Positions 7,598-17,139 of a stretch of DNA of 64,000 bases are shown piece after piece. The notes under the pieces were generated by a model, which was not told the DNA's origin, did no database searches, and worked only from the letters and a program-made list of their open reading frames with translations. A program made the translations under genes and the position numbers. Source of the DNA: SIG673 sp045638685. Its GTDB lineage: Bacteria > Bacillota > Clostridia > Oscillospirales > CAG-272. Position 1 is the stretch's first letter; the number at the start of each line of letters is the position of its first letter. The DNA lies in the NCBI GenBank assembly GCA_045638685.1, contig JAZUBT010000014.1:1-64000 (forward strand), in the 5' to 3' direction.

Positions 7598-9259
7598 TTA
7601 AAAGAGTCCCGTTATTTTTCCGTCAGCGTCAACGTCTATTTTCTCCGCCGCGGGCACCTTAGGAAGTCCGGGCATTGTCATTATATCTCCGGTAAGAACT
7701 ACCACAAAACCGGCACCGGCGCTTACTCTTACGTTTTTAACTGTAATCTTAAATCCGTTCGGTGCGCAGAGCTTTGTCGGATCGTCGGAAAAGCTGTACT
7801 GCGTTTTAGCCATACATACCGGAAGTCTGTCAAACCCGAGCGCTTTAAGCTGATTTAACTGCTTTATCGCGGAAGGCTGGAAGATAACGCCTTCACCACC
7901 GTATATTTTCTTAACAACCGCCTCGATTTTTTCCTCAAGCGAAAGCTCGTCGGGATAGCAAAAATTAAAGCTGTTTTCGCACTCGCAAAGGCGAACAACC
8001 TCTTCCGCAAGCTCGATACCGCCGTCGCCACCCTTGCCCCATACCTCGGAAAGGCGTACGTTTACACCGAGTTCACGGCATTTTTCAATAATAAGGTTAA
8101 TTTCCGCTTCGGTATCAGTCGGGAAACGGTTAATCGCAACGACGGACGGGAGTCCGTAAACGTCTTTTATGTTCGAAACGTGGCGAAGAAGGTTCGGTAT
8201 GCCCTTTTCAAGTGCGAGAAGGTTCTCGCTTCCAAGCTCGGTTTTTGCAAGACCGCCGTGCATTTTAAGAGCGCGTACAGTCGCGACTATTACACAAGCT
8301 GCAGGAGTAAGCCCTGCGTAGCGGCACTTTATATCAAGGAATTTTTCCGCGCCGAGATCTGCTCCGAAGCCAGCCTCAGTTATGGTATAATCGGAAAGCT
8401 TAAGCGCCGTTTTAGTCGCGATAACGGAGTTACAGCCATGCGCGATGTTTGCAAAGGGACCGCCGTGTACCAACGCGGGAGTTCCCTCAAGCGTCTGGAC
8501 AAGGTTCGGCTTAATCGCGTCTTTAAGGAGCGCCGTCATAGCTCCGTTTGCCTTAAGCTCTGCCGCGGTTACGGGCTTTTCATCATAGGTATAGCCTACT
8601 ATAATTCTTCCGAGTCTTTCTTTAAGGTCTGTTATATCGTTTGCAAGACAAAGAACTGCCATTATTTCCGACGCAACGGTGATGTCGTAGCCGTCCTCTC
8701 TCGGAACTCCGTTTATACGTCCGCCGAGACCGTCGGTAACGAAGCGAAGCTGTCTGTCGTTCATATCAACGCAGCGCTTCCATGTGATTCTTCTGGGATC
8801 GATGTTAAGCGAGTTTCCCTGATAGATATGGTTATCGAGCATAGCCGCAAGCAGGTTATTTGCCGCGCCTATCGCGTGAAAATCTCCTGTGAAATGAAGA
8901 TTTATATCCTCCATAGGAACAACCTGAGCGTATCCGCCTCCTGCCGCTCCGCCTTTAACTCCGAAAACCGGACCGAGAGAAGGCTCGCGGAGCGCAACCA
9001 TAACGTTTTTGCCGATTTTCTTCATAGCATCGGCAAGACCTATCGTCGTGGTTGTTTTTCCTTCGCCTGCGGGCGTGGGAGTAATAGCGGTAACAAGGAT
9101 AAGCTTTCCTTTTTTATCCTCTTTTATCTCGGAAATATTGATTTTCGCCTTATAATTTCCGTAAAGCTCGGTTGCCTCCTCGGGTATTCCCGCATTCGCG
9201 GCAATCTCGCTGATTTTTTTCATTTTTACAGACTGCGCAATTTCTATATCGGTAAGCAT
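7598..9259 (-). CDS. fhs: Formate--tetrahydrofolate ligase
   Basis: 553 residues, full length. It makes 10-formyl-THF from formate, THF and ATP for purine and formyl-Met synthesis. The P-loop TPAGEGKTTTTIGLADA is at about 61-77, and the family blocks REPSLGPVFGVKGGA and DINLHFTGDFHA follow. A strong Shine-Dalgarno (AAGGAAAGGG) precedes the ATG, and a perfect promoter and a terminator make it an independent unit. It lies directly upstream of the ZTP-controlled pflB, the enzyme that supplies its substrate formate, so the two units form a one-carbon module. Confidence 0.97.
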   Translation of the reverse strand: MLTDIEIAQSVKMKKISEIAANAGIPEEATELYGNYKAKINISEIKEDKKGKLILVTAITPTPAGEGKTTTTIGLADAMKKIGKNVMVALREPSLGPVFGVKGGAAGGGYAQVVPMEDINLHFTGDFHAIGAANNLLAAMLDNHIYQGNSLNIDPRRITWKRCVDMNDRQLRFVTDGLGGRINGVPREDGYDITVASEIMAVLCLANDITDLKERLGRIIVGYTYDEKPVTAAELKANGAMTALLKDAIKPNLVQTLEGTPALVHGGPFANIAHGCNSVIATKTALKLSDYTITEAGFGADLGAEKFLDIKCRYAGLTPAACVIVATVRALKMHGGLAKTELGSENLLALEKGIPNLLRHVSNIKDVYGLPSVVAINRFPTDTEAEINLIIEKCRELGVNVRLSEVWGKGGDGGIELAEEVVRLCECENSFNFCYPDELSLEEKIEAVVKKIYGGEGVIFQPSAIKQLNQLKALGFDRLPVCMAKTQYSFSDDPTKLCAPNGFKITVKNVRVSAGAGFVVVLTGDIMTMPGLPKVPAAEKIDVDADGKITGLF

Positions 9260-9295
9260 GTTCTTTCCCTTTCCTTATTGAAAATTATTTATTTT

Positions 9296-9324
9296 ATTAT
9301 ACAATAAACAGCCTTGTTTGTCAA
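9296..9324 (-). promoter_or_regulatory. Promoter of fhs
   Basis: Read on minus: TTGACA (9319-9324), 17-bp spacer, TATAAT (9296-9301). It lies just after the stop of the last LRR lipoprotein gene. No terminator is seen between the two, so some read-through into fhs is possible. Confidence 0.9.
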
Positions 9325-9338
9325 GTAATTTATCTGTT

Positions 9339-11147
9339 TTACTTTTTAAACCAGTAGTATAACGAATATCTTATCAAAAATTTTTGCGAGTTTTCGTAAG
9401 CGTTTCTAAGCGTCACGTCTATTCCCTTGGTTGCCGTAGGAATCGTCGAACAGTACCACTCCTCGCCGCTATTTATGTAAAGGTATTCAATCTTAAAGGC
9501 ACTGTGAAATATACCTCGACCTATTTTATTAACGCCCGTGCCGAGCGCTACGGAAGTAAGCTCTGCGCATCCCGAAAACATATATGATAAAATCTCTGAC
9601 ACGCCGTCGCCGATAATAACGGTTTTCAGGTTATCACAGTTTAAAAACACCTGTTCACCCATTCTTGTAACACTGTCCGGCACAGTTATCTCGGTTACCG
9701 CATCGCAGTCCCTGAACGCGCAGGTTCCGATATATTTTACGCCGTCCGGTATCGTTATGCCCGAAAGCTTCTCGCATCCCGAGAACGCAAAATCACCTAT
9801 CGAAACGACGCTGCTCGGAAGCGTAACAGACGTAAGAGCCGAAAAGCCTTTAAAAACGTTGCCAGCAATACAAAGCGTTCCCTCTTTTACGGTATAAGCG
9901 CCCGAAACGTTGTTTAACGCTATTAAATGCTTTCCTACGTATAACGCGCCGTCCTTCCAATTTGCGGTATTACTGTAAACTCCGGTGTTCTTAAAGGCAG
10001 CTCTGCCAATAGCGGTTATGCTGTCGGGTATCGTTACCCAGGTAAGCGTATTACAGTCAAGGAAGGCAGATTCTGCTATTTCGGTAACGGGCACACCCAT
10101 ATATTTATCCGGTATAGTAACGTCCCCAGCGGCTCCCTTTCCCGATTTAAGAATATAATAATCACCGCTGTCGCTTAACTGAAAAACAAAGGCCCTGCTG
10201 TATTTCCACGAAACGTATGCGCCGCTCTGAATACAGTCATCGCTCCAGCCGTTCGGCATTTCTGCTGCCTCGCAATAATAAGAAACGTCGGGACACCCGT
10301 CAAAGACTTCCTCGCCTATCTTGGTAACGCTTGACGGAATAATTATTTTTTTTAGAGCCGTACAGTTTTTGAACGCTCCGTTCCCTATCTTTTCAATCCC
10401 TGCGGACAGCGTAACTTCCTTTAAATATGCAACGCCGTTAAAGACGTTCGGCGCTATCTCCTTTACGGGAAGGTTATTATACTCACCGGGCACATTGATA
10501 GTATCGCCCGTTTCCGCCCCGATACCGACTACGGTATAATATCTTCCGTCGGAGGAAAGCTGATATTCAAGGGTGCTTTCCTTTGCAAGACCGCCCCCCA
10601 CCGTTATCGTGCCGCTTTTATTCAACATTCTTTTTAAAGAGGAGTTTGTAATAGTCGTCGTTCTGCTTTTCAGTTCAAAGCTAAAGAACATATCTACGTT
10701 TCCCGCGGTAGCCTTGGTAACCGAAACAATAAATCTATATTGCTTTTCTTTTCCGCTTCCGTCGCTAAACTTGAATTCAGAGATTACCGAACTATCCTCC
10801 TTTGAATAATCTCCTACCGGAAACTCCTCAACCTTATAGCTAAAGTCGTTTCCGCCCTCCGGAGTGAATTTTATAGTAACCGTTCCCTTTGCGTTTTCCG
10901 CAATGTTTTTCATTTCGGAAATCGTAAGGTCAAAAACGGCGTACCCTTTTTGGTTGGCGGAAACATCGAGGCTCTCCCTCAGTTTTCCGTCAATATCCTC
11001 GCTTAAATATTCCTCCTCCGTAAGATATGATACCTTCACCTCCGCCTTAAGCGTTTTTTTGTTTCCGCAGGAGGAAAAACAGAAAAAAGCGGTAAGTATT
11101 ACCCCAAAAAGTAATACGTAAATGAGTTTCTTTTTAATAAAAGCCAT
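9339..11147 (-). CDS. LRR lipoprotein A (BspA-type leucine-rich repeats)
   Basis: 602 residues. The signal MAFIKKKLIYVLLFG ends in lipobox FSSC, so the protein is lipid-anchored outside the cell. Residues about 35-185 form a module shared with the four neighbouring paralogs (VSYLTEEEYLSEDIDGKL, then VEEFPVGDYSKED, then YRFIVSVTK). From about 190 onward there are LRR_5-type repeats of 23-24 residues (for example IPSSVTKIGEEVFDGC). The tail ends YYWFKK, close to YYWYKK in LRR lipoprotein C. It is the last gene of the LRR operon, after a broken micro-lipoprotein. LRR_5 proteins are known adhesion or ligand-binding surface proteins; the ligand here is unknown. Confidence 0.85.
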   Translation of the reverse strand: MAFIKKKLIYVLLFGVILTAFFCFSSCGNKKTLKAEVKVSYLTEEEYLSEDIDGKLRESLDVSANQKGYAVFDLTISEMKNIAENAKGTVTIKFTPEGGNDFSYKVEEFPVGDYSKEDSSVISEFKFSDGSGKEKQYRFIVSVTKATAGNVDMFFSFELKSRTTTITNSSLKRMLNKSGTITVGGGLAKESTLEYQLSSDGRYYTVVGIGAETGDTINVPGEYNNLPVKEIAPNVFNGVAYLKEVTLSAGIEKIGNGAFKNCTALKKIIIPSSVTKIGEEVFDGCPDVSYYCEAAEMPNGWSDDCIQSGAYVSWKYSRAFVFQLSDSGDYYILKSGKGAAGDVTIPDKYMGVPVTEIAESAFLDCNTLTWVTIPDSITAIGRAAFKNTGVYSNTANWKDGALYVGKHLIALNNVSGAYTVKEGTLCIAGNVFKGFSALTSVTLPSSVVSIGDFAFSGCEKLSGITIPDGVKYIGTCAFRDCDAVTEITVPDSVTRMGEQVFLNCDNLKTVIIGDGVSEILSYMFSGCAELTSVALGTGVNKIGRGIFHSAFKIEYLYINSGEEWYCSTIPTATKGIDVTLRNAYENSQKFLIRYSLYYWFKK

Positions 11148-11159
11148 AAGCTATTTTCC

Positions 11160-11190
11160 TTTCTGAATATTTATTTCTGAATATTTATTT
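11160..11190. repeat. Short 14-bp tandem repeat
   Basis: TTTCTGAATATTTA occurs twice in direct succession between the broken lipoprotein and LRR lipoprotein A. Confidence 0.7.
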
Positions 11191-11193
11191 AAG

Positions 11194-11388
11194 CTATTCG
11201 GTTACCTTAAACCAATGGAGATGCCTGTGCGTGCTACTTAGCGCGACGGCGTTTAACGAGCTATCCGTTACCGTTATTTGAGTACTTCCATCATTCGGAT
11301 CGGATTCAAGCGATTTTTCGCTTCCGCAGGAGGATAATATTATTATAAAAAACAACAACCTGGCAAGCTTTCTTTTTTAAAAAAACAT
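11194..11388 (-). pseudogene. Broken micro-lipoprotein with a stop at codon 4
   Basis: The ATG at 11388 follows a good ribosome site (AGAGGAACGAAT) but reads M-F-F-stop. Past the stop the same frame runs 60 more codons to a TAG at 11194: KRKLARLLFFIIILSSCGSE is a complete lipoprotein signal with lipobox LSSC, followed by a short polar tail ending in HRHLHWFKVTE. The break lies at a T7-A6 junction: T6-A7 would read MFFKKRK and restore the gene. It is therefore either a recent nonsense mutation, a slippage-prone site or a sequencing error. The HRHLHW end resembles the start of the His/Cys repeats in the lipoprotein at 2949, so it may be a truncated relative. Confidence 0.6.
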
Positions 11389-11438
11389 ATTCGTTCCTCT
11401 TTTAAATGCTTATTTTAATTGCCGGGGTTATAACCGCA

Positions 11439-13298
11439 TTACTGCCCCGTGTAATTATACGTGTAGTTCATAAACTCTGCCTGATTATCACTTATCCAGT
11501 AACGCTCCTTGGAGATATCCCAAAATTCTGCGTTTGTTCCTCTGTACTTTATCTCATAAATACCGGAGCAATAATAAAACGCATAAGAGCCTATGCCGGT
11601 TACCTTCTTTGGTATAACGATGCTTTTAAAGTTATTCCCATAAAAGGCGTAGGAGTAAATCGAATAGCTGCCGCCGTTAAAGCTGCTCGGTAAGATAAGC
11701 TCCTCCGTTTCCTCTCCCACGTAAGCCAGCAGATAAATTACTCCGTCTGAGCTGTAAAATATGAAGCCGTCTTTATTTTCTATCTTACTTACTTTTAAAT
11801 ATGCATCAAGAGAATACGCCGCTACTCCGCCGTGCTCCCAGCTTCCCTTTATTACTTGCAGTGAGGAATTATTTATTACCTCAACCAATTTTTTACAATC
11901 GGCAAAAGCCTCTGTGCCTATGCTTGACACGTTGCTCGGAAGTGTTATGCTTAAAAGCGAGGTGCAGCCCCTGAACGCATACATACCGATAGACGTTAAG
12001 TCCTCGGGCATACCTACGCTTATAAGCGAAACGCAGCCGCTGAACGTATAGTCGCGTATCGAGGTTACCTTATCGGGGATATCAATGCTTTTAAGAGAAA
12101 CGCAGCCGGAAAAGGCATGGCTTCCGATTGAATACAGTCTTTCCGGCATTTCTACGCTTACAAGCGAAGCGCAACCGAAAAAGGCATCGTCGCCTATGCT
12201 CGTTACGTTTTTTGGGAGCGTAACGCTTTTAAGCGACGTACAGCCTTTAAAAGCGTTATTAGCTATCGCCGTTATCGGAAGCTTTTTGTACGCGCTCGGA
12301 ACGTGCAGGTCGCTGAAATTTACGCTTGAAAACGAGAAGGTATATGATTTACCGTCTGCGTTAAGCGAAAAAAGCTCGTCCGCGTCGTAAATAACGTTTG
12401 CGTCCGTTAAGCTCGCCACGTCCGTCCACGAAATTGCGCCCTCCGAAGCCTCACAGTATATATTTATTCCCCCGCATTCCATAAAGGCGTTATTCTCAAT
12501 AACCCGTACGCTTGAAGGAATTATAATGGATTTAAGCGACGTGCAGCCTTTAAAAGCCTCGCGTCCTATTTTTTCGGCGCCTTCTAAAAAATAAACCTCT
12601 TTAAGATACGACGTGCCGGAAAAGGCGTTTGGAGCTATCTCCTTTACCGGAAGACCGTCATACGTTGTCGGTATCGTTACGACTTCTCCGCCGTCATCAC
12701 CGAGCCCCTCGATTACGTAATACGTTCCGTCGTCGGAAAGGCGGTATTCAAGCTTACTTTCCGTCAAAATATCCTGATTAATCTCTATTTTCCCTTTAAG
12801 CTCGCTATTGTCAAGGGTTACGAAATCAATTATGGAAAATCTTGCTGATACGGCGACGCTTCCCGCGCCCTCCGAGTTTAACGCTACTATAAATCTGTAA
12901 AGCCTTCCTTCTTCTCCGTTACCTTTAACCTTAAAGCTTGCAGTAAGGGTGTTATTCTTTTTTTCATAATCCGGTGTCGGAAGCTCCTCTACCCCCATTT
13001 CAAACAGGGCTCCGTCATTCGACGAGAGAGAAATTAACACCTGGGCCTTTTTATCGAGCTTCTTACTGCCGTACAAAGTATAATCAATGACGGCGTAGCA
13101 TTTTTTTCCTACGGCTACCTCTATGCTGTCCTTCAGCTTGCCGTCTATATCTCCGCTGAGATAATCCTCCTCGCTAATGTATTTTATTGACGAATTTAAC
13201 TCCGCCTTATCGTTAGCACAGGAAGAAAAGGCAAGGATAGCCGTAAATATCAATAAGACGGTTATAAATGCTGCGGGTATCTTTTTAAAGCAATTCAT
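11439..13298 (-). CDS. LRR lipoprotein B (BspA-type leucine-rich repeats)
   Basis: 619 residues with signal MNCFKKIPAAFITVLLIF and lipobox FSSC. The shared N-terminal module is clear (IKYISEEDYLSGDIDGKL, then EELPTPDYEKKN, then YRFIVALNSEG). LRR_5 repeats follow from about residue 195, including a regular run such as LPKNVTSIGDDAFFGC, MPERLYSIGSHAFSGC and IPDKVTSIRDYTFSGC. A GGGAG five bases before the ATG sets the start. The gene begins 16 bases after LRR lipoprotein C ends, so they are co-transcribed. It would be exported and lipid-anchored. Binding partner unknown. Confidence 0.85.
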   Translation of the reverse strand: MNCFKKIPAAFITVLLIFTAILAFSSCANDKAELNSSIKYISEEDYLSGDIDGKLKDSIEVAVGKKCYAVIDYTLYGSKKLDKKAQVLISLSSNDGALFEMGVEELPTPDYEKKNNTLTASFKVKGNGEEGRLYRFIVALNSEGAGSVAVSARFSIIDFVTLDNSELKGKIEINQDILTESKLEYRLSDDGTYYVIEGLGDDGGEVVTIPTTYDGLPVKEIAPNAFSGTSYLKEVYFLEGAEKIGREAFKGCTSLKSIIIPSSVRVIENNAFMECGGINIYCEASEGAISWTDVASLTDANVIYDADELFSLNADGKSYTFSFSSVNFSDLHVPSAYKKLPITAIANNAFKGCTSLKSVTLPKNVTSIGDDAFFGCASLVSVEMPERLYSIGSHAFSGCVSLKSIDIPDKVTSIRDYTFSGCVSLISVGMPEDLTSIGMYAFRGCTSLLSITLPSNVSSIGTEAFADCKKLVEVINNSSLQVIKGSWEHGGVAAYSLDAYLKVSKIENKDGFIFYSSDGVIYLLAYVGEETEELILPSSFNGGSYSIYSYAFYGNNFKSIVIPKKVTGIGSYAFYYCSGIYEIKYRGTNAEFWDISKERYWISDNQAEFMNYTYNYTGQ

Positions 13299-13314
13299 AT
13301 CTTCTCCCTTGACT

Positions 13315-15420
13315 TTATTTTTTGTACCAATAATAGTTCACGTAGGTGCTTCTGAGAAACTCTGCGGTTCTTAATGAATCGTAAGTGTATTTTACCTCGT
13401 AGCCACCGTAATAACTCGATTTTTCCGTACGGTACCACGTTTTTCCAATAAGCGTTACGTGAGTTAATCCCATACAGCCACTAAAGGCTCTTGCCTCTAT
13501 TTTGGTTACACCGCTGCCGAGCGAAACTCTGTTAAGATTTTCACATTTAGAGAAAAGAGCATTAATAACGGTAACACCGTTACCTATAACTGCGCTTTTA
13601 AGCCCCGTACACCCTGCAAAAGCGCCGCTTTTAAGTTCGGTAACACTGTCCGGAACGGTAATCTCGGTAATCGCCGTGCATTTCTCAAAAGCATTTTGTC
13701 CTATTGTTTTTATACCGTTTTTTAACGTTATACTTGTAGCTCCGGAGCAGGAAGCAAACGCTTTTTTATCAATAGAGGAAACCGTTCCCGGCACGGTTAT
13801 GCTTGACAGCTTGGAGCAGCCTTCAAACGCAGATTCGCCTACCGCTGTTACACTGCTCGGTATATCTACCGAGGTGAGACTTTTACAACCGTAAAATACC
13901 GCCTTGTTTATCTTGGTTATACCTTCGGAAATCAGCACTGACGTAAGTCCCTCGCAGGCGTAAAAGGCGTAATCCTCTATTTCTTTCACACCTTTAGGTG
14001 TTTCAACCGCAGAAAGGCTTTGGCATCTGTAAAAGGCTCCCTCTCCGATTTTGGTTACTCCCTCGGGAATTGTAAGCTCCGTAAGCTCTCTACAATTTTC
14101 AAAGGTGTAAGGTTCAATAACGGTTACTTTATTCGATACGGTAACGCTTTTAAGAGCTGCGCATCCGGAAAGCGCCTTTTCGCCTATTACGGTAACGCTA
14201 TCGGTCATGGTTATGCTTGTAAGAGATACACAGTTAAAAAAGGCGTTTTTTCCTATCTCGGTTATACCGTCGGATATCGCTATTCCGGTAAGAGCACTGC
14301 AGCTACTCAATGCTCCTATGCCGATTTTTGTAACCGGTAAGCCTTTATACACGCCCGGAACAACGGTGTTTCCCGAAACTCCCGTTGCCGATTTTAAATA
14401 ATACGACCTGCCGTCATCGTTTAGGTCAAATACAAAGCTTTTATTGCAGCTCCACGTAATAAGCAAAATATCCGAAATACTGCTTTCGCTCCAGCCGTCG
14501 GGCTTTTTCTCCGTTTCACAGCAAAGGTGCATATCGGGACAGCCCGCAAACGCCTCGTTTCCTATCACGGAGGTGCTTAAAGGAATTTTTATTTCTTCAA
14601 GGGACGCGCAGCCTTTAAAGGCCTCGCTTCCGATTTCAGTAACGCCTGACGGAATATTTATACCCGTAAGAGATACGCAGTTTTTAAAAGCGCTTGCGCC
14701 GATTTTTGTAAGTCCGGAGGGTAAGGTAACCTCTTTTAAATAACCGACGTTACTGAAAACGTTGTCAGCTATTTCTTTTACCGTAATACCGTTATACAAG
14801 TTCGGAACCGTAATTTTATCGCCGTTTTCTTCACCGAGTCCGGTTACTGTGTAATACGTGCCGTCTGCGGATAACGTAAAGTCAAGCTTACTTTGAATTT
14901 CCGTCTCCTCGGTTACCGTTACGTAACCGTATACGTAGTAACCGTTTCTTACAGCTATATTAGTGTCAGTCGATACATGAGCGTAAATATTATCTACGCC
15001 CTCTGTTTCTCTTGTAATAGAAAAAATAAATCTAAAATTATTTTCAGTTTTCTTTCCGTCGTGCAGCTTGAAGCTTGCTTTTATATCGTTTTCGAACAAC
15101 AAATAATCCGTGGTTGGTAACTCCTCGATATTAAAGTCAAACGAAGAAAAATCTACGTACATTTCTCCCTTAACGCTTTCATCGACGTTTTTCAAATCGG
15201 AAAGCCTTACGTCTATAACAGCGTATGCCTTCTGCCCCACAGCCAGTTCGATGCTTTCCTTTAATTTTCCATCAATATCTCCGCTTAAATAGTCCTCTTC
15301 TGTCAGATATTTTATCGTAATCTCTCCCGTAATCCAGTTTTTACTGCAAGCGGAAAGCAGAAAAGCAGTGAGAAAAATCAGCAGAAAAAGAACGAATATC
15401 GCGGTTTTCCTTTTGCACAT
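13315..15420 (-). CDS. LRR lipoprotein C (BspA-type leucine-rich repeats)
   Basis: 701 residues from the ATG at 15420, chosen because GGAGAG lies just upstream; the in-frame ATG at 15438 lacks a ribosome site. The signal MCKRKTAIFVLFLLIF ends in lipobox LSAC. The shared module (IKYLTEEDYLSGDIDGKLKE, EELPTTDYLLF, FRFIFSITRET) is followed by the longest repeat run of the group, roughly 17 LRR_5 units such as IPEGVTKIGEGAFYRC and IPSSVTAVGESAFEGC. The C-terminus ends YYWYKK, matching LRR lipoprotein A. It is the second gene of the operon, after LRR lipoprotein D. Confidence 0.85.
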   Translation of the reverse strand: MCKRKTAIFVLFLLIFLTAFLLSACSKNWITGEITIKYLTEEDYLSGDIDGKLKESIELAVGQKAYAVIDVRLSDLKNVDESVKGEMYVDFSSFDFNIEELPTTDYLLFENDIKASFKLHDGKKTENNFRFIFSITRETEGVDNIYAHVSTDTNIAVRNGYYVYGYVTVTEETEIQSKLDFTLSADGTYYTVTGLGEENGDKITVPNLYNGITVKEIADNVFSNVGYLKEVTLPSGLTKIGASAFKNCVSLTGINIPSGVTEIGSEAFKGCASLEEIKIPLSTSVIGNEAFAGCPDMHLCCETEKKPDGWSESSISDILLITWSCNKSFVFDLNDDGRSYYLKSATGVSGNTVVPGVYKGLPVTKIGIGALSSCSALTGIAISDGITEIGKNAFFNCVSLTSITMTDSVTVIGEKALSGCAALKSVTVSNKVTVIEPYTFENCRELTELTIPEGVTKIGEGAFYRCQSLSAVETPKGVKEIEDYAFYACEGLTSVLISEGITKINKAVFYGCKSLTSVDIPSSVTAVGESAFEGCSKLSSITVPGTVSSIDKKAFASCSGATSITLKNGIKTIGQNAFEKCTAITEITVPDSVTELKSGAFAGCTGLKSAVIGNGVTVINALFSKCENLNRVSLGSGVTKIEARAFSGCMGLTHVTLIGKTWYRTEKSSYYGGYEVKYTYDSLRTAEFLRSTYVNYYWYKK

Positions 15421-15455
15421 ATAAACTCTCCGTTTCATAAACGTATTAATCGGTA

Positions 15456-16931
15456 TTACTCACCCTCAAAATTATAGGATAACGTATAGTTTCCGGTACC
15501 GCTGTCCCAGCCGTCTTGCTTTACAATAGCATTCCACTGTTCTGACGAACCCTTGAATTTAATACTTGTAAGGCTTTCGCAGTCCTTAAATACGTCGTAC
15601 CCAACGGTAATTAAGACGGCGGGTATAATTATACTCGTAAGGCTGCCACAGCCCTCAAACGTGCTGTTCATAAGCGACTTAACACCGCTGCCGAGCGTTA
15701 CGCTTATTAAGCTGTCGCAGCTTTCAAAAGCGTTATTTCCTATATAGTTCACGCTGTCCGGTATATTTATGCTTGCAAGCTTATTGCAGCCCGAAAATGC
15801 ATAGGCTTCTATATATGTTACACCGTCGGGTATTTCTACGCCCGTAAGCTCGGTACAGCCCATAAAGGCGTTTCTTTCGATTACGGTAACGGGCAAACCC
15901 TTATAGGTGGCGGGAACAATAACGTTACCCTTTACACCGTTTGCCGAGCTTAATACAAAAGATTTTTCGTCTGAGCTTAATGCAAATACAAAATATTTGT
16001 TACAGTTAAACGTAATGCTTTTTACATTTGCGGTAACGCTTTCGCTCCAGCCGCTCGGCATTCCCCCCGCTTCGCAGCAAAGGTGTATATCGGGGCATCC
16101 CTCAAATGCTCCCTCTCCTATCTCGGAAACACCCGCAGGAATGTATATGCTTTCAAGCGCGGTGCAGTTTTTAAATGCGTACGCACCGATTTTCATAAGC
16201 TCGGACGGCAAGGTTATTTCTTTCAAATACGTAACATCGCTAAATACTCTGTCGGCTATCTCCTTTACCGGAAGCCCGTTATAGGTGTCCGGAACTGTGA
16301 TTTTATCGCCGGTTTCTTCACCAAGTCCTGCTACAACGAAATACGTTCCGTCCGAGGAAGGCTCATAGCTAAGCTTACTTTCACCGTTAAACTCCTCGCT
16401 TACGGTTATCTCTCCCCAAAAGGCAGTCTGTCCTTTAAGATCACTACCCCCGTCGGGAATTGAAATAACTGCCTGTACGGAAACCTTAGCTGCGGTTTCT
16501 CTTGAAACGGACACGATAAACCTGAATCTTTTTTCATCTTTTTCGCTGTCGTAAATTTTAAAGCTCGCCGACACGGTGCCTCCCGACACTGAATAGTCCG
16601 GCGTCGGAATCTCCTCAACGCCTAAGTTATAGCTTCCGACTGAATTTGAACTAAACCGTATTTCAACTTTGGCAAGAGTGTCCTCGTTAATATTTTTTAC
16701 TCCTGATAAGGTAAAATCTGCTACGACGTAGCCTTTTTCTCCAATATTTATGTTTAGTCCACTGCTTAGTTTTCCGTCAACGTCGCTGCTTAAATAGTCC
16801 TCCTCCGTAAGATATTTTATACTACCCTCTGCGGTTATTCTGTCATTACCGCACGAGGAAAAGGAAGAAAACGCTGCGGTAGCCAGCAGAAAAACTACAA
16901 GATATTTAAGTATGCCTTTTACAGAGCGCAT
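15456..16931 (-). CDS. LRR lipoprotein D (BspA-type leucine-rich repeats)
   Basis: 491 residues from the ATG at 16931, which follows TTGGAGGTTCCC and gives a proper signal (MRSVKGILKYLVVFLLA, lipobox FSSC); a longer reading would start inside the promoter. The shared N-terminal module is present (IKYLTEEDYLSSDVDGKL, EEIPTPDYSVSG, FRFIVSVSRET), then about ten LRR_5 units ending with FKGSSEQWNAIVKQDGW, a tail also found in LRR lipoprotein E (FSGSKQQWIMIYKESCW). It is the first gene of the four-gene LRR operon and has a promoter nearly identical to that of LRR lipoprotein E. Confidence 0.85.
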   Translation of the reverse strand: MRSVKGILKYLVVFLLATAAFSSFSSCGNDRITAEGSIKYLTEEDYLSSDVDGKLSSGLNINIGEKGYVVADFTLSGVKNINEDTLAKVEIRFSSNSVGSYNLGVEEIPTPDYSVSGGTVSASFKIYDSEKDEKRFRFIVSVSRETAAKVSVQAVISIPDGGSDLKGQTAFWGEITVSEEFNGESKLSYEPSSDGTYFVVAGLGEETGDKITVPDTYNGLPVKEIADRVFSDVTYLKEITLPSELMKIGAYAFKNCTALESIYIPAGVSEIGEGAFEGCPDIHLCCEAGGMPSGWSESVTANVKSITFNCNKYFVFALSSDEKSFVLSSANGVKGNVIVPATYKGLPVTVIERNAFMGCTELTGVEIPDGVTYIEAYAFSGCNKLASINIPDSVNYIGNNAFESCDSLISVTLGSGVKSLMNSTFEGCGSLTSIIIPAVLITVGYDVFKDCESLTSIKFKGSSEQWNAIVKQDGWDSGTGNYTLSYNFEGE

Positions 16932-16989
16932 GGGAACCTCCAACTTAAAATATAGTATAACATTATTTATTTGTATAAGTATTAGTATC

Positions 16990-17079
16990 AAAAACAGTAT
17001 AGCACCTTTTCCTCTTTTTGTCAATACGCGCGGAAAATAAAAAAAGCTCTCTTGAACGCAGTATGTCAAAAGAGCTTTT
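16990..17079. repeat. Direct repeat, copy 1: terminator-promoter cassette before LRR lipoprotein D
   Basis: About 90 bp that match 19275-19363 with roughly three differences by eye (one C/T, one A indel, another C/T). The cassette contains the terminator of the upstream gene, the CGCGCG element and the LRR promoter, but neither coding region. Confidence 0.9.
16996..17024 (-). promoter_or_regulatory. Promoter of the LRR D-C-B-A operon
   Basis: Read on minus: CCGCGCGTA, then TTGACA (17019-17024), 17-bp spacer, TATACT (16996-17001). The same signature precedes LRR lipoprotein E and the TIR gene. Confidence 0.9.
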
Positions 17080-17080
17080 A
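17037..17080 (-). terminator. Intrinsic terminator after LRR lipoprotein E
   Basis: AAAAGCTCT...AGAGCTTTT inverted repeat with a T-run on minus; near-identical to the terminator at 19322-19364. Confidence 0.85.
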
Positions 17081-17139
17081 TCTGTTTTTTCAGGCTTCTA
17101 AACGGGCGCAACTACTTTTCGTATTCAAGAATTGTCCGT

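Noticed and set aside
8180..9307. Long open frame on plus (375 codons) antisense to fhs
   Set aside because: It lies wholly across a highly conserved enzyme gene, has no ribosome site and reads as low-complexity Cys/Arg/Ser-rich sequence; it is a codon-bias shadow.
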